Under the pieces are notes generated by a model that searched no databases, had not been told where the DNA came from, and saw only the letters and a program-made list of their open reading frames with translations. Position numbers and translations under genes: made by a program. A DNA stretch of 64,000 nt from Gammaproteobacteria bacterium (GTDB lineage Bacteria; Pseudomonadota; Gammaproteobacteria; Coxiellales; Coxiellaceae), in the NCBI GenBank assembly GCA_026399315.1, contig JAPLRF010000026.1, positions 28,196-92,195 on the forward strand. The letters run 5' to 3'. Numbering within the stretch: the first letter of the stretch is position 1; every line of letters starts with the position of its first letter. Shown piece by piece: positions 35,740 to 44,378 of this stretch.

Positions 35740-36933
35740 ATGATTGTTGAGCCTAAAGTTCGTGGTTTTATTTGTACAACAGCACACCCAGCGGGTTGCT
35801 ATCGAAATGTCCTCGACCAAATTAATTATGTGAAGTCACAGCCAGCGTTAGCGGTGAAACCCAGAAATGTATTGGTGATTGGTGCATCCACGGGTTATGG
35901 CTTAAGTTCACGCATTGCTGCCACTTATGCTGGTGCGAAAACAATGGGTGTTTTTTTTGAAAAACCCGCATCCGATAAACGCACGGCAACAGCGGGTTGG
36001 TATAACACGGCTGCTTTTGAAAAAATCGCTCATGAGGATGGCCACTATGCAAAGAGTATTAATGGCGATGCTTTTTCAAATGACGTTAAAAAACAAGTCG
36101 TCGATTTAATTAAACACGATTTAGGAAAGGTTGATTTAATTATTTATAGCTTGGCATCACCCCGTCGTACTGATCCCGTTACCGGTGAAACCTATCATTC
36201 TACTTTAAAACCGGTAGAGAGCGTCTATCGCAATAAAACAGTCGATCCTTTAACGGGCACGGTAAGTGAAATTGCGATTGAACCTGCCAATGCAGATGAT
36301 ATTGCGCATACCGTTGCTGTCATGGGCGGGGATGATTGGAAATTGTGGATTGATTTATTGCGTAAAGAAAATTGTTTGAGTGATGATGCTATTACTTGCG
36401 CCTACAGTTATGTGGGCCCTGAATTAACGCATGCTATTTATAAAAACGGCACCATCGGAAAAGCGAAAGACCATCTGTTAAAAACAGCCCATGAATTAGA
36501 TCAGCAATTACAAAAAACGGGGGGGCGCGCTTTTGTTTCAGTTAATAAGGCTTTGGTGACGCAATCGAGTTCTGCTATTCCCGTTGTCCCTTTATATATT
36601 TCTATTTTATTTAAAATAATGAAAGCGAAAAAAACACATGAAGGCTGTATTGAACAAATGGTGCGTTTATTTCATGATTTTATTTATACTGGCCGGCCCA
36701 TTTCTGTTGATGATGAACAGCGCGTTCGCATTGATGATTTAGAAATGCAAGACGATGTACAAAAATCTATTGAGGAAATTTGGCACAAAATTGCAACAGA
36801 CAATATTAATGAATTAAGTGATATTGGCGGTTACCGTGACGATTTTTATAAATTATTTGGATTTAAAGTCGATGGTGTTGATTATGCGAAAGAGGTTGAT
36901 ATTGATGTTAAGATTGAATCGATACCGTCATAG
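35740..36933 (+). CDS. fabV: Enoyl-ACP/trans-2-enoyl-CoA reductase, FabV type
   Basis: 397 residues from the ATG at 35740 (MIVEPKVRGFICTTAHP), which matches the family's opening exactly; the longer frame upstream lacks support and TTTGGAG precedes the chosen ATG. The NAD-binding segment reads VLVIGASTGYGLSSRIAA; the catalytic YX8K is IYKNGTIGKAK. It reduces the enoyl intermediate at the end of each fatty acid elongation round. FabV enzymes are generally insensitive to triclosan. The C-terminal GYRDDFYKLFGF segment is also typical. Confidence 0.95.
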   Translation: MIVEPKVRGFICTTAHPAGCYRNVLDQINYVKSQPALAVKPRNVLVIGASTGYGLSSRIAATYAGAKTMGVFFEKPASDKRTATAGWYNTAAFEKIAHEDGHYAKSINGDAFSNDVKKQVVDLIKHDLGKVDLIIYSLASPRRTDPVTGETYHSTLKPVESVYRNKTVDPLTGTVSEIAIEPANADDIAHTVAVMGGDDWKLWIDLLRKENCLSDDAITCAYSYVGPELTHAIYKNGTIGKAKDHLLKTAHELDQQLQKTGGRAFVSVNKALVTQSSSAIPVVPLYISILFKIMKAKKTHEGCIEQMVRLFHDFIYTGRPISVDDEQRVRIDDLEMQDDVQKSIEEIWHKIATDNINELSDIGGYRDDFYKLFGFKVDGVDYAKEVDIDVKIESIPS

Positions 36934-36995
36934 AGTTAAAAGTTTTTGTTGTCATGTTGTATTTACACAGCATGATATTTGTATTCTTTTATCCT

Positions 36996-37037
36996 AGTGA
37001 ATGCGTACGGAAGCCCCCACGTTAGTGGGTGGCGAAG
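36996..37037. repeat. Palindromic repeat, GTGAATGCGTACGGAAG hairpin family
   Basis: AGTGAATGCGTACGGAAGC is followed by a hairpin (CCCCAC-GTTA-GTGGG) and TGGCGAAG. The same flanks with a different but still self-complementary stem (CCTCCGC-GTGA-GCGGAG) occur at 29574. It lies just ahead of the ferredoxin gene. Confidence 0.7.
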
Positions 37038-37059
37038 TTTAAGTAAACCGAGAATGCTG

Positions 37060-37413
37060 ATGACCGCCCAACTTCAAACAAAACTCTCCCAGCTTCACAT
37101 AGACAAAATCCGTCATCACATTTTCCTCTGCTGTGATCAAACAAAAGCAAAATGTTGCACACGTGAAGACAGTTTAATTTCCTGGGAATATTTAAAAAAC
37201 AGATTGAACGAATTAAATTTAACGGGACAAGGCGGCATTTACCGCACAAAAGCCAATTGTTTACGTGTGTGCTGCGAAGGTCCTATTGCTGTCGTCTATC
37301 CCGAAGGTGTGTGGTATAAGCAGTGCACGCCTGAGGTTTTAGAGAGAATTATTCAAGAGCATTTGATTGGGGGCGTACCCGTTGCAGAATATATAATTTC
37401 TGATGCGCGATGA
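37060..37413 (+). CDS. Thioredoxin-like (2Fe-2S) ferredoxin
   Basis: 117 residues from the ATG at 37060 (MTAQLQTKL), preceded by CCGAGAA; the open frame continues upstream but only through the repeat. Four Cys candidates for a cluster are visible: [14 protein letters not shown] and [24 protein letters not shown], the layout of thioredoxin-fold [2Fe-2S] ferredoxins. Role in electron transfer is undefined. The stop TGA overlaps the repeat that leads into the DUF2797 gene. Confidence 0.87.
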   Translation: MTAQLQTKLSQLHIDKIRHHIFLCCDQTKAKCCTREDSLISWEYLKNRLNELNLTGQGGIYRTKANCLRVCCEGPIAVVYPEGVWYKQCTPEVLERIIQEHLIGGVPVAEYIISDAR

Positions 37414-37455
37414 ACCATCAGAAGCGAGCGGCGGTTGCCCTCGCGCGAACGAGCA
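37409..37455. repeat. Dispersed palindromic repeat copy 3
   Basis: ACCATCAGAAGCGAGCGGCG and GTTGCCCTCGCGCGAACGAG form a member of the AACTATCAGAAG family. It begins at the ferredoxin stop codon and contributes an open but probably untranslated frame before the next gene. Confidence 0.65.
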
Positions 37456-37475
37456 ACACACAAGCAGATTACTTT

Positions 37476-38357
37476 ATGACAACTTTTAACCTCCACAAAA
37501 TGCACGTCCTACACGGCAATCCAATTCAATATCAATTAAATTCAATCACGCTCAATACATTACTCAACAAAAAACTCACCCTCGAATGGAGCGGCGAAAT
37601 CAACTGCATTCAATGCGATCGCAAAACAAAAACCTCTTTCCAGCAGGGATTTTGTTTTCCGTGCATGCAAAAAATAAATGAATGCAATAATTGCATGATC
37701 CACCCCGAACGCTGCCTGGTTGAAACGGAAAATATAAAATGTGATTCAAGCCATTGGGCGCATCAACATTGCCACCAAAAACAAATTGTTTATCTGGCAA
37801 ATTCATCTGGCTTGAAAGTCGGTGTCACGCAAATTAAAAATAATCCTTCGCGTTGGATTGATCAAGGTGCTGCACAAGCCTTACCGATTTTTCAAACAAG
37901 CAATCGCTATCAAGCAGGCTTAATTGAAGTCGCTTTAAAAAATTATGTTGCCGATAAAACCAATTGGCGCATTATGCTGCGTGAAAATGTCGCGCCTATT
38001 GATTTAATAAATGAAAGAAATAATTTATTGTTGAAAGCAGAAAAAGACCTCGATCCTATTTTTAAAAAATATGATATAGAGCAGAAATGCGGCCGGGAGG
38101 CTGCGTGTAAATCCTTGGATCAAATTGCGCTTTTCAACACCGACACTGTTTTCACTTTTGATTATCCAGTTTTAGAATACCCAACAAAAATAGTGTCTTT
38201 GTCCTTTGACAAAACACCGAAAATCTCAGGCATTTTACGCGGCATCAAAGGCCAGTATCTTATTTTCGACACAGGCGTTTTGAATAGCAGAAAGTTTAGT
38301 GGTTATGCTGTTACTTTAATTTCTTTTGAAAACAAGCGGAGCGACCACCCCCTTTGA
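37476..38357 (+). CDS. DUF2797 family protein
   Basis: 293 residues from the ATG at 37476 (MTTFNLHKMHVLHG); an earlier ATG at 37410 would translate the repeat and is unlikely. Four CxxC-type pairs occur in the N-terminal third (CIQCDRKT, CFPCMQKINECNNCMIHPERC), suggesting a zinc ribbon. The central KVGVTQIKNNPSRWIDQGA segment is characteristic of this family and resembles GIY-YIG-like folds. Function unknown. The last residues (SDHPL) are encoded by the left end of the C5-hairpin repeat, so the native C-terminus was probably replaced. Confidence 0.85.
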   Translation: MTTFNLHKMHVLHGNPIQYQLNSITLNTLLNKKLTLEWSGEINCIQCDRKTKTSFQQGFCFPCMQKINECNNCMIHPERCLVETENIKCDSSHWAHQHCHQKQIVYLANSSGLKVGVTQIKNNPSRWIDQGAAQALPIFQTSNRYQAGLIEVALKNYVADKTNWRIMLRENVAPIDLINERNNLLLKAEKDLDPIFKKYDIEQKCGREAACKSLDQIALFNTDTVFTFDYPVLEYPTKIVSLSFDKTPKISGILRGIKGQYLIFDTGVLNSRKFSGYAVTLISFENKRSDHPL

Positions 38358-38435
38358 AAAAGGGGGTCGGTTTGTGGACGCAGCAAGTAAACTGAATACC
38401 CGATACATTACCGCGTCCGCAAATCGGGGGGATTT
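38347..38435. repeat. C5-hairpin repeat element (copy 1)
   Basis: Starts ACCCCCTTTGAAAAAGGGG, then TCGGTTT, an inner stem (GTGGACGC ... GCGTCCGC), and ends AAATCGGGGGGATTT. It forms the 3' ends of two convergent genes: the DUF2797 gene stops inside its left end, and the secreted-protein gene ends inside its right end. Compare 44379-44465 and 40214-40312. Confidence 0.8.
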
Positions 38436-38935
38436 ACCTCTTCAATCGGACAATTAGCCGCGATTCCCGGATGGCTAGCATCACCAACCAAGCCTGTGCA
38501 TTTGTGACGCGCCCAAAAATCAGGGTCTCTGTGAACGCGGTGAAACACGGTTGCTGCAGAAGCAGGCACAACAGAAACAGTGGGGCGCTCAATCAACCAG
38601 TTAATCCCATAGAAGCATTTAATCGGGTAGGGATTTGTTTTTGCACCCACATCCCCCGCTGGATAAGGAAAATGATCAAACATGAAATACAAAAAATATA
38701 GCTTGGTTTTGACCCGGGGCATATAAGAATACGTCTCAGAGACTTTCCAGCCTTTTGGCGCACCTGATAAATCACATTTTTTGTTTGTGCAAGTGATGGT
38801 TTGAGGGCAGGTGAGAACAGTCCCAACCGGTTTCGATTCCGCCATTGCCTTCGTAGTATGCGCTATTCCAAAGCCCAGTATCAAAAAACTGCTTGTGTAG
38901 AACACTGATCTTGAGTAACTTTTTGCTTTTACCAT
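38408..38935 (-). CDS. Secreted hypothetical protein, 175 aa
   Basis: The start at 38935 (MVKAKSYSRS) has a near-perfect GGAGGGA ribosome site. An N-terminal signal peptide (hydrophobic FYTSSFLILGFGIA, cleavage near KAMA-ES) predicts export. The mature part has six or more Cys, with clustering at VLTCPQTITCTNKKC, and resembles small secreted proteins of Legionellales of unknown role. The last eight residues (PPDLRTR and the one before) are encoded by the C5-hairpin repeat. Confidence 0.7.
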   Translation of the reverse strand: MVKAKSYSRSVFYTSSFLILGFGIAHTTKAMAESKPVGTVLTCPQTITCTNKKCDLSGAPKGWKVSETYSYMPRVKTKLYFLYFMFDHFPYPAGDVGAKTNPYPIKCFYGINWLIERPTVSVVPASAATVFHRVHRDPDFWARHKCTGLVGDASHPGIAANCPIEEVNPPDLRTR

Positions 38936-38995
38936 GATTCCCTCCAAAGAACATGCTTTCCTTTTTTGATTATAGCTTAGAATTTAAAATGCGCA

Positions 38996-39022
38996 TAAAA
39001 AAGGCTGTTTATGCAAACAGCC
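38996..39022 (-). terminator. Intrinsic terminator of the 159-aa secreted-protein gene
   Basis: On the minus strand an 8-bp perfect stem GGCTGTTT/AAACAGCC with loop GCAT is followed by six T residues. It lies 20 bases after the stop codon of the gene at 39043. Confidence 0.88.
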
Positions 39023-39042
39023 CTGTAGCGTTTAGTAGTGTT

Positions 39043-39522
39043 CTATTGTTGATAATAAGGTGTTTTGCAAAGCATATAAGCAACACTGTTGCTGGTTTGT
39101 ATGTTACCAACATCGCATTGACTGCTGTAGCTACCCGCCATTGATAATGTGAATGCATTTTGTGCGATAACAACATATGAATATGCATTAGCTGTTAAAG
39201 GTATAGGAATACTAAAGGCGCTAGTCCATTTTGCTTTTGTGTCCTTTACGGTGCCACTGATACTAAAATTTCCTTCTGGTGAGCATGTATATGCTTGGCC
39301 ATCGGCAGGGCTTTGTGGCGGAGACGCGCCAAAATCAGCCACGTTGACAACGTTACTACTTATCTTGGCGGTTGTGAAGATAGGTGAAATATAAATTAAT
39401 AAAACACCAGCCTGTGATTTGCTGCACCACGAGGTCGCCGCCATCGCACCTGTCGACACCATTCCCAGCGCCGCAGCGCAAGCAACGCTAACTAACAAAC
39501 CCGACCGTGTTCTTTTTTTCAT
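39043..39522 (-). CDS. Secreted hypothetical protein, 159 aa
   Basis: Very strong GAGGAGGGGG ribosome site before the ATG, and a classical signal peptide (MKKRTRSGLLVSVACAAALG, cleavage after GAMA). The mature chain is rich in Ser/Thr/Ala with four Cys (WCSK, YTCSPEG, SQCDVG, LCKTPY), likely two disulfides, and predicted beta strands. It shares the general layout of the neighbouring 175-aa secreted protein but not its sequence. The strong ribosome site and terminator suggest high expression as a single gene. Family unknown. Confidence 0.75.
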   Translation of the reverse strand: MKKRTRSGLLVSVACAAALGMVSTGAMAATSWCSKSQAGVLLIYISPIFTTAKISSNVVNVADFGASPPQSPADGQAYTCSPEGNFSISGTVKDTKAKWTSAFSIPIPLTANAYSYVVIAQNAFTLSMAGSYSSQCDVGNIQTSNSVAYMLCKTPYYQQ

Positions 39523-39651
39523 GACCCCCTCCTCAAAAAATCATTTAACATGTTCAAATTATAGCCTAAAAAAACGAGCTTGCTCAATATAAATAATAAC
39601 AATATAATCAACAATATAAATCGAAATTCTCATGTGAAACAAACAACTCGC

Positions 39652-39755
39652 AACGCACTATCAGAAGCGGGGGCGGTAGCCCTCACGCGATCACACGACG
39701 TATTTTCATCAAACAGCTCAGAAACTAGGGCGGTAGCCCTCGTGTGATTCTCGCC
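39652..39755. repeat. Tandem pair of dispersed palindromic repeats
   Basis: Two copies in tandem: CTATCAGAAGCGGGGGCGG with TAGCCCTCACGCGATCACAC, then CTCAGAAACTAGGGCGG with TAGCCCTCGTGTGATTCTC. They fill the gap between the secreted-protein promoter and the end of hemW. Confidence 0.75.
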
Positions 39756-39769
39756 ATAATCAAAATTGC

Positions 39770-41044
39770 TTATACAAACAACTCCAACAGATCATTCAAA
39801 AACAAATACCCCTTTTCTGTCACCTGAAATGTTTTATCATTCAAAACCAACAATTCCAGATCAATCGCTTTCCCAATTTGTTTTTTAATCACAGAAAAAG
39901 CCAAGCCCGTTCTCGTTTCAAATAAGGCAATGGCAATTGGTTGACGCAAACGCAAGGCATTCATCATAAATTCAAGCGGTAATTCATCGCGCGCAATTAT
40001 TTTTTCTTCAAATATCTCAGAACCCCGCGCGTTAGCAAGGGAGATAGTTCGCGAAGCGGCTAAATATTTTTTGGGCTGTTTTGTATTGCATCGTCTTATT
40101 ATGCTTTGCAAGCGGGCTGCCGCCCCCGTTTCTGAAATGGTGAATTTTCCATGCGCACCCGCACCTATTCCCAAATAATCGCCAAATTGCCAATAATTTA
40201 AATTATGTCGACAAATGTTTTGATCGAATTGCTCGCCCCTTTGCAAACAAAGTTGACCTGGATCAATCTGCTCCCCCCTTTGAAAAAGGGGGGTTGGGGG
40301 GGATTTATCAAACAGCGCAGATTTCGCATAAGCCGAAATCTCATACTGCACAAACCCATTCTCCCGCAATAATGTCTGCCCGGCTTGCTGAATCTCAAAC
40401 CGATAATCATCACTCGGCAAAACAGGTGGAAAACGATGAAAATACGTATTCGGTTCAAGTGTTAATTGATACCACGAAATATGCGTTGGCGATAAATCAA
40501 TCGCGGTTTGTAAATCAAATAAAGCATCGGCGATGGTTTGATTCGGCAATCCAAACATCAAATCAATATTGATTCGTTTGAATCCTGCCTCTTGCGCTTG
40601 CATCACCGCTTTTTTAGCGTGATCCGCCTCGTGAATTCTGCCCAATATTTTTAATTGATTGTCTTGGAAGCTTTGAACACCCAGTGAAACACGGTTAATA
40701 CCCGCTTCAAAATAGCCTTTTAATTTTGCGGCTTCAGTTGTGCCAGGGTTGGCTTCAATCGTAATTTCAATGCCGTCTTCAAACACCAAATATTTTTGCA
40801 ATTGCGAAAACAATAAAACATAGGCCTCAGGTGAAAACAAACTTGGCGTGCCGCCGCCAATAAAAATACTGTGAATTTTTCTTTCTTGCACAGCATAAAG
40901 TTGCGACTGTAAATCAATGATCAATTGATCAATATATTCCTTTTCAGGAATGACGCCCTGTACAGCATGTGAATTAAAATCACAGTATGGGCATTTTTTA
41001 ATGCACCACGGGATGTGAATGTATAAACTTAACGGAAATTTCAT
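39770..41044 (-). CDS. hemW: Heme chaperone HemW (radical SAM), with three repeat-derived insertions
   Basis: 424 residues, about 45 more than E. coli HemW (378). The radical SAM core starts MKFPLSLYIHIPWC with the cluster motif CIKKCPYC, then FIGGGTPSLF, INRVSLGVQSF and GLPNQT. All extra length is in three blocks: about 245-277 (KSPPTPLFQRGEQ-type, the C5-hairpin repeat, partly duplicated), about 305-320 (GAAARLQSI, the GGGGGCGG repeat) and about 333-347 (ISLANARGSEIF, the CGTTAG repeat). The reading frame and flanking family segments (ISAYAK, CRHNLNYWQFGDYLGIGAGAHG, EFMMNALRL) are intact, so the protein is probably functional. HemW hands heme to respiratory enzymes; it is not a coproporphyrinogen oxidase. 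Confidence 0.92.
   Translation of the reverse strand: MKFPLSLYIHIPWCIKKCPYCDFNSHAVQGVIPEKEYIDQLIIDLQSQLYAVQERKIHSIFIGGGTPSLFSPEAYVLLFSQLQKYLVFEDGIEITIEANPGTTEAAKLKGYFEAGINRVSLGVQSFQDNQLKILGRIHEADHAKKAVMQAQEAGFKRINIDLMFGLPNQTIADALFDLQTAIDLSPTHISWYQLTLEPNTYFHRFPPVLPSDDYRFEIQQAGQTLLRENGFVQYEISAYAKSALFDKSPPTPLFQRGEQIDPGQLCLQRGEQFDQNICRHNLNYWQFGDYLGIGAGAHGKFTISETGAAARLQSIIRRCNTKQPKKYLAASRTISLANARGSEIFEEKIIARDELPLEFMMNALRLRQPIAIALFETRTGLAFSVIKKQIGKAIDLELLVLNDKTFQVTEKGYLFLNDLLELFV
40004..40054. repeat. CGTTAG-type palindromic repeat inside hemW
   Basis: CTCAGAACCCCGCGCGTTAG and CAAGGGAGATAGTTCGCGAAG match the intergenic family at 30921. It is in frame and encodes ISLANARGSEIF in HemW. Confidence 0.7.
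40085..40134. repeat. GGGGGCGG-type palindromic repeat inside hemW
   Basis: Read on the minus strand, CATTTCAGAAACGGGGGCGG then CAGCCCGCTTGC, a member of the 39652 family in frame in hemW (ETGAAARLQ). Confidence 0.7.
40214..40312. repeat. C5-hairpin repeat inside hemW, partly duplicated
   Basis: CTCCCCCCTTTGAAAAAGGG followed by GGGTTGGGGGGGATTT, preceded by a diverged half copy (GCTCGCCCCTTTGCAAAC). On the hemW strand it encodes KSPPTPLFQRGEQ and a second LQRGEQ. Confidence 0.8.
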
Positions 41045-41108
41045 GTGACTCTCATTTCATATTCGTTATAATGGCGCAAGTATCAAAACACCAAAAAAGG
41101 GCTTTCTT

Positions 41109-41852
41109 TTGCGCAACTATATCATTATTTTTTTATCACTACTCATCATTCCCTTTGTTACTGTTTTAGCCGACGATGCTGGCTTTGAAATTCCACCAAA
41201 AGTGTATGCAGCGCAAGAATTGGCTGTGAGCGCTACCAATTACGGGCAAACACTGTGTAACTCACCTGAATACACTTGCCGCGCAGTTAAGAAGGGCGAT
41301 CACTGGTATAATTTGTTCCCTAATTATCGTCAGCGTGAAGAAGTAATGCGTTTAAACCGCACGAATGTTTCATTGATGTATCGCAGCTGGATTATTGTAC
41401 CCAAAGATTTTTCGAAAACAACCTACATGGATATGTCGCCATTACCCAATAAAATGGATACGCACGGCAAAAAATTATTGTTCGTGAACCTGCATTTGTT
41501 TGCTTTTGGCGCCTACGATGCGCAAGGCAATTTAGTGTATTGGGGACCCGTTAGCAGTGGTGCCGATAAATGCCCGGCCAATAGCACGTCTTGCAAAACC
41601 ACGACAGGGGCTTTCAAAGTTTTCCGAATCGAAGGAAAAGATTGTGCCTCAAATGAATTTCCACTAGAAACGCATGGTGGTGCGCCGATGCCATACTGTC
41701 TGTTTTTTCATGGCGGCAGTGCGGTTCATGGCTCAACCTTGTCAGGTTTCATAAACCGCAGTGCTGGTTGTGTTCGATTGTTTTATGCTGACGCACAGTG
41801 GCTTTATGAGCGATTTGCAAGTAAGGGCATGGAAGTGATTGTCAAACCGTAA
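41109..41852 (+). CDS. L,D-transpeptidase (YkuD domain), secreted
   Basis: 247 residues, TTG start at 41109 with AAAAAAGGG upstream; a hydrophobic signal peptide follows (YIIIFLSLLIIPFVTVLA). Residues 60-105 resemble a LysM-type segment (VKKGDHWYNLFPNYRQREEVMRLN). The YkuD catalytic site is HGGSAVHGST ... INRSAGCVRL with the active-site Cys and His. The enzyme cross-links peptidoglycan or anchors proteins to it in the periplasm. Divergent from hemW with 64 bases between, so promoters must overlap. Confidence 0.9.
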   Translation: MRNYIIIFLSLLIIPFVTVLADDAGFEIPPKVYAAQELAVSATNYGQTLCNSPEYTCRAVKKGDHWYNLFPNYRQREEVMRLNRTNVSLMYRSWIIVPKDFSKTTYMDMSPLPNKMDTHGKKLLFVNLHLFAFGAYDAQGNLVYWGPVSSGADKCPANSTSCKTTTGAFKVFRIEGKDCASNEFPLETHGGAPMPYCLFFHGGSAVHGSTLSGFINRSAGCVRLFYADAQWLYERFASKGMEVIVKP

Positions 41853-41910
41853 GCCTAGCGCAGAAACCTGGGCGTCAGCGAGTGGAAGCGGAAGCGCCAG
41901 CGACCGCGTG
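41852..41910. repeat. Compound palindromic repeat between transpeptidase gene and nudE
   Basis: CTAGCGCAGAAACCTGGGCG then TCAGCGAGTGGAAGCGGAAG and CGCCAGCGACCGCG. The GGAAGCG-ATAGCGCC/CCAGCG motif recurs in the mutL linker repeat. Confidence 0.55.
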
Positions 41911-41944
41911 ACTTAAACGTGGATTAATATTTAAGTGAGACAGC

Positions 41945-42487
41945 ATGTCCAAGCTCCCTATTTTACTCAATAAGAAGACCGTCGCCAAAACCCGCATCTT
42001 CACGATCGAAGAATCCCTTGTCCGCTTTTCAAACGGGGTTGAACAACCATTTGAAGTTATCACCGGCCGATCTCCTGGCGCTGTGATGATTATTCCCATG
42101 TTGGACGATGAAACATTTTTACTGATTCGTGAATATGCGGCAAGCGCCGGCAATTATTTTCTCGGTTTCCCTAAAGGTGCAATGGATGAAGGTGAAAAAC
42201 CACTGGAATCCGCAAATCGCGAATTAATGGAAGAAGTGGGTTATGGTGCAAAAGAATTAATTCATTTGGCAAAGTGGTCTTTATCACCTTCTTATTTTAA
42301 TTCGGAAATGGATATTGTGTTGGCAAAAAATTTATATCCGCAAAAATTAGAGGGGGATGAACCCGAGCCCATGGAAGTGATTCCTTGGAAAATAAATAAT
42401 ATTGATGCTTTATTGGCGCATCCTGAATTTCATGAGTCACGCAGCGTGGCAGCCTTATTATTATTGGAGAGAATAACACGTGGATAA
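41945..42487 (+). CDS. nudE: ADP compounds hydrolase NudE
   Basis: 180 residues. The Nudix box is complete: GAMDEGEKPLESANRELMEE then VGYG (Gx5Ex7REUxEExGU). E. coli NudE hydrolyses ADP-ribose, NADH and Ap3A-type substrates; the N-terminal FSNGVEQPFEVI and the following MIIPMLDDETFLLIREYA match that subfamily. The stop overlaps the GTG start of cysQ by 8 bases; the nudE-cysQ order is conserved in gammaproteobacteria. Confidence 0.9.
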   Translation: MSKLPILLNKKTVAKTRIFTIEESLVRFSNGVEQPFEVITGRSPGAVMIIPMLDDETFLLIREYAASAGNYFLGFPKGAMDEGEKPLESANRELMEEVGYGAKELIHLAKWSLSPSYFNSEMDIVLAKNLYPQKLEGDEPEPMEVIPWKINNIDALLAHPEFHESRSVAALLLLERITRG

Positions 42488-43292
42488 TTTATTGCGCGAT
42501 GCAATCAACATTGCTACTCAAGCTGGCGAAATATTATTATCCCATTTTCACAGCGGTTTTTCGCACGACATAAAACTTAAATCTGACAAATCACCCGTAA
42601 CACAAGCAGATATGGCGGCGAATAATTATATTACCGAACAACTCACCAAAATAAATCCGGATATTCCAGTATTATCAGAAGAAAATAATATCCCTGATTT
42701 TTCAGTGCGAAAAACATGGCAGCGGTATTGGTTAATTGACCCGCTTGATGGTACGCGTGGATTCATTAATCGCAGCCCAGAGTTCTGTGTGAATATTGCT
42801 TTGGTTGAAAATCATGAGGCGATTTTAGGTGTGATTTATTCCCCGGTCGAAAAAATTTGCTATTACGGCAGTAAAAATCAAGGTGCATTTTTAATTGATG
42901 AAAATAAAGTGACACAACCAATGCTTACTATTAAAAATAGCCCGCGCCCATTGCAATTTTTATGTGGCCACACAGATCGCGCAAAGCAATATAAAAAGAC
43001 AATTGAAAAGAAATTTAAAAATGTGGCCATAAAGCCAATGAACAGCGCGTTAAAGTTTGGGCTCGTTGCTTGTGGCAGCGGCGATTTGTATGTCCGTTTT
43101 GGGCCGACATCGGAATGGGATACGGCAGCAGGGCAATCTATAGTTGAAGCGGCAGGTGGATCATTGGTTGATTTTCAAGGGCAACCATTGCAATATAACG
43201 CCAAAGAATCGTTACTCAATCCATCATTCATGGCGATGGGCGATAATGCACAATGTCAGCGTTATCTGGATTTGGTGCACAGTCTAACATAA
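42480..43292 (+). CDS. cysQ: 3'(2'),5'-bisphosphate nucleotidase CysQ
   Basis: 270 residues with a GTG start inside the nudE 3' end. Inositol-monophosphatase fold: [15 protein letters not shown], the metal motif [26 protein letters not shown] (DPLDGT) and [15 protein letters not shown] near the C-terminus. It removes the 3' phosphate of PAP, recycling the by-product of sulfate assimilation and carrier-protein phosphopantetheinylation. Followed by mdh after 25 bases. Confidence 0.93.
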   Translation: MDNLLRDAINIATQAGEILLSHFHSGFSHDIKLKSDKSPVTQADMAANNYITEQLTKINPDIPVLSEENNIPDFSVRKTWQRYWLIDPLDGTRGFINRSPEFCVNIALVENHEAILGVIYSPVEKICYYGSKNQGAFLIDENKVTQPMLTIKNSPRPLQFLCGHTDRAKQYKKTIEKKFKNVAIKPMNSALKFGLVACGSGDLYVRFGPTSEWDTAAGQSIVEAAGGSLVDFQGQPLQYNAKESLLNPSFMAMGDNAQCQRYLDLVHSLT

Positions 43293-43317
43293 GGTAATTA
43301 ACAACAAGGAAATACAA

Positions 43318-44307
43318 ATGAAACCCTCTATTAAAATTGCAATCACAGGCGGCGCAGGTCAAATTGGCTACGCGCTCTTATTTCGCATCGCCTCCGGCCA
43401 AGCCTTTGGTGCAGATCAACCCGTTGAATTGCAATTATTGGAAATCTCAGTGGGATTGCCCGCTTTAAAAGGCGTCGCAATGGAATTAGAAGATTGTGCA
43501 TTTCCTTTGTTGAAAAATATTGTCATGACGGATGATCCTGCTGTTGCCATGAAAGACGCCAATTATGTTGTTTTGGTTGGATCTGTCCCGCGTAAAAAAG
43601 GCATGGAACGTTCTGAATTACTGAAAATTAATGGCGCTATTTTCAAAACACAAGGGCAGGCGATTAATGATCACGCAGCCAAAGATGTTAAAATATTTGT
43701 TGTTGGCAATCCTTGTAACACAAACTGTTTAATTGCGATGAATCATGCAAAAGATATTCCAGCTGATCGCTTTTTTGCAATGACAATGTTGGATCAAAAT
43801 CGCGGCACAACGCAGTTAGCCAAAAAAGCCGGCGTTTCTGTTTCTGATGTGACTGACATGGTTATTTGGGGAAATCATTCTTCAACACAATACCCTGATT
43901 TTTACAATGCGAAGATTAAAGGTGAATCTGCATTCGATGTTATCAAAGATGAAAAATGGTTTACGGAATTTTTTATTCCTACTGTTCAGCAGCGTGGTGC
44001 AGCAGTTTTAGAAGCGCGTGGATTATCTTCTGCTGCGTCTGCAGCGAATGCGATCGTAGATGGTTTAAATGCATTGCATCACGAAACGCCTAAAAACAAG
44101 GTGTATTCAATGTGTAAAGCATCAGAAGGTGAATATGGTGTTGATAAAGGTTTAATTTTTTCAGTCCCTTGCCGCACAGAAAATGGAAAAGTCATTGCCG
44201 TGACGGATTGGAAACACAATGCATTTGGTGAAGAAAAAATGACAGCCACTTTAAATGAATTGCGTTCTGAACGCGATGCTGTGAAAGAATTGGGATTAAT
44301 TGATTAA
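43318..44307 (+). CDS. mdh: Malate dehydrogenase
   Basis: 329 residues of the cytosolic-type malate dehydrogenase used by many proteobacteria. NAD motif [13 protein letters not shown], substrate Arg loop [25 protein letters not shown], the catalytic Asp/His pair region ([26 protein letters not shown]). A citric acid cycle enzyme. AAGGAAA precedes the ATG. The gene's last codons run into a tandem GATT/GATTAATT array. Confidence 0.95.
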   Translation: MKPSIKIAITGGAGQIGYALLFRIASGQAFGADQPVELQLLEISVGLPALKGVAMELEDCAFPLLKNIVMTDDPAVAMKDANYVVLVGSVPRKKGMERSELLKINGAIFKTQGQAINDHAAKDVKIFVVGNPCNTNCLIAMNHAKDIPADRFFAMTMLDQNRGTTQLAKKAGVSVSDVTDMVIWGNHSSTQYPDFYNAKIKGESAFDVIKDEKWFTEFFIPTVQQRGAAVLEARGLSSAASAANAIVDGLNALHHETPKNKVYSMCKASEGEYGVDKGLIFSVPCRTENGKVIAVTDWKHNAFGEEKMTATLNELRSERDAVKELGLID

Positions 44308-44350
44308 TTGATTAATTGATTAATTGATTGATTGATTGATTGATTGATTG
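44294..44350. repeat. Simple tandem repeat (GATTAATT / GATT) at the end of mdh
   Basis: About four GATTAATT-type units followed by about five GATT units. The first unit encodes the final residues and stop of mdh, so length changes downstream of the stop would not alter the protein. Confidence 0.9.
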
Positions 44351-44378
44351 TGTGTCGACATAGTTGAACGAAGCGATT

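Noticed and set aside
37410..37475. Upstream ATG that would lengthen the DUF2797 protein by 22 residues
   Set aside because: The added peptide is a translation of a dispersed repeat; the ATG at 37476 fits the family start better.
39652..39755. Possible CRISPR array from the tandem repeat pair
   Set aside because: Only two units, differing in sequence, with copies scattered elsewhere singly; no cas genes.
39770..41044. Annotation of the radical SAM protein as coproporphyrinogen III oxidase
   Set aside because: Its size and sequence follow HemW rather than HemN.
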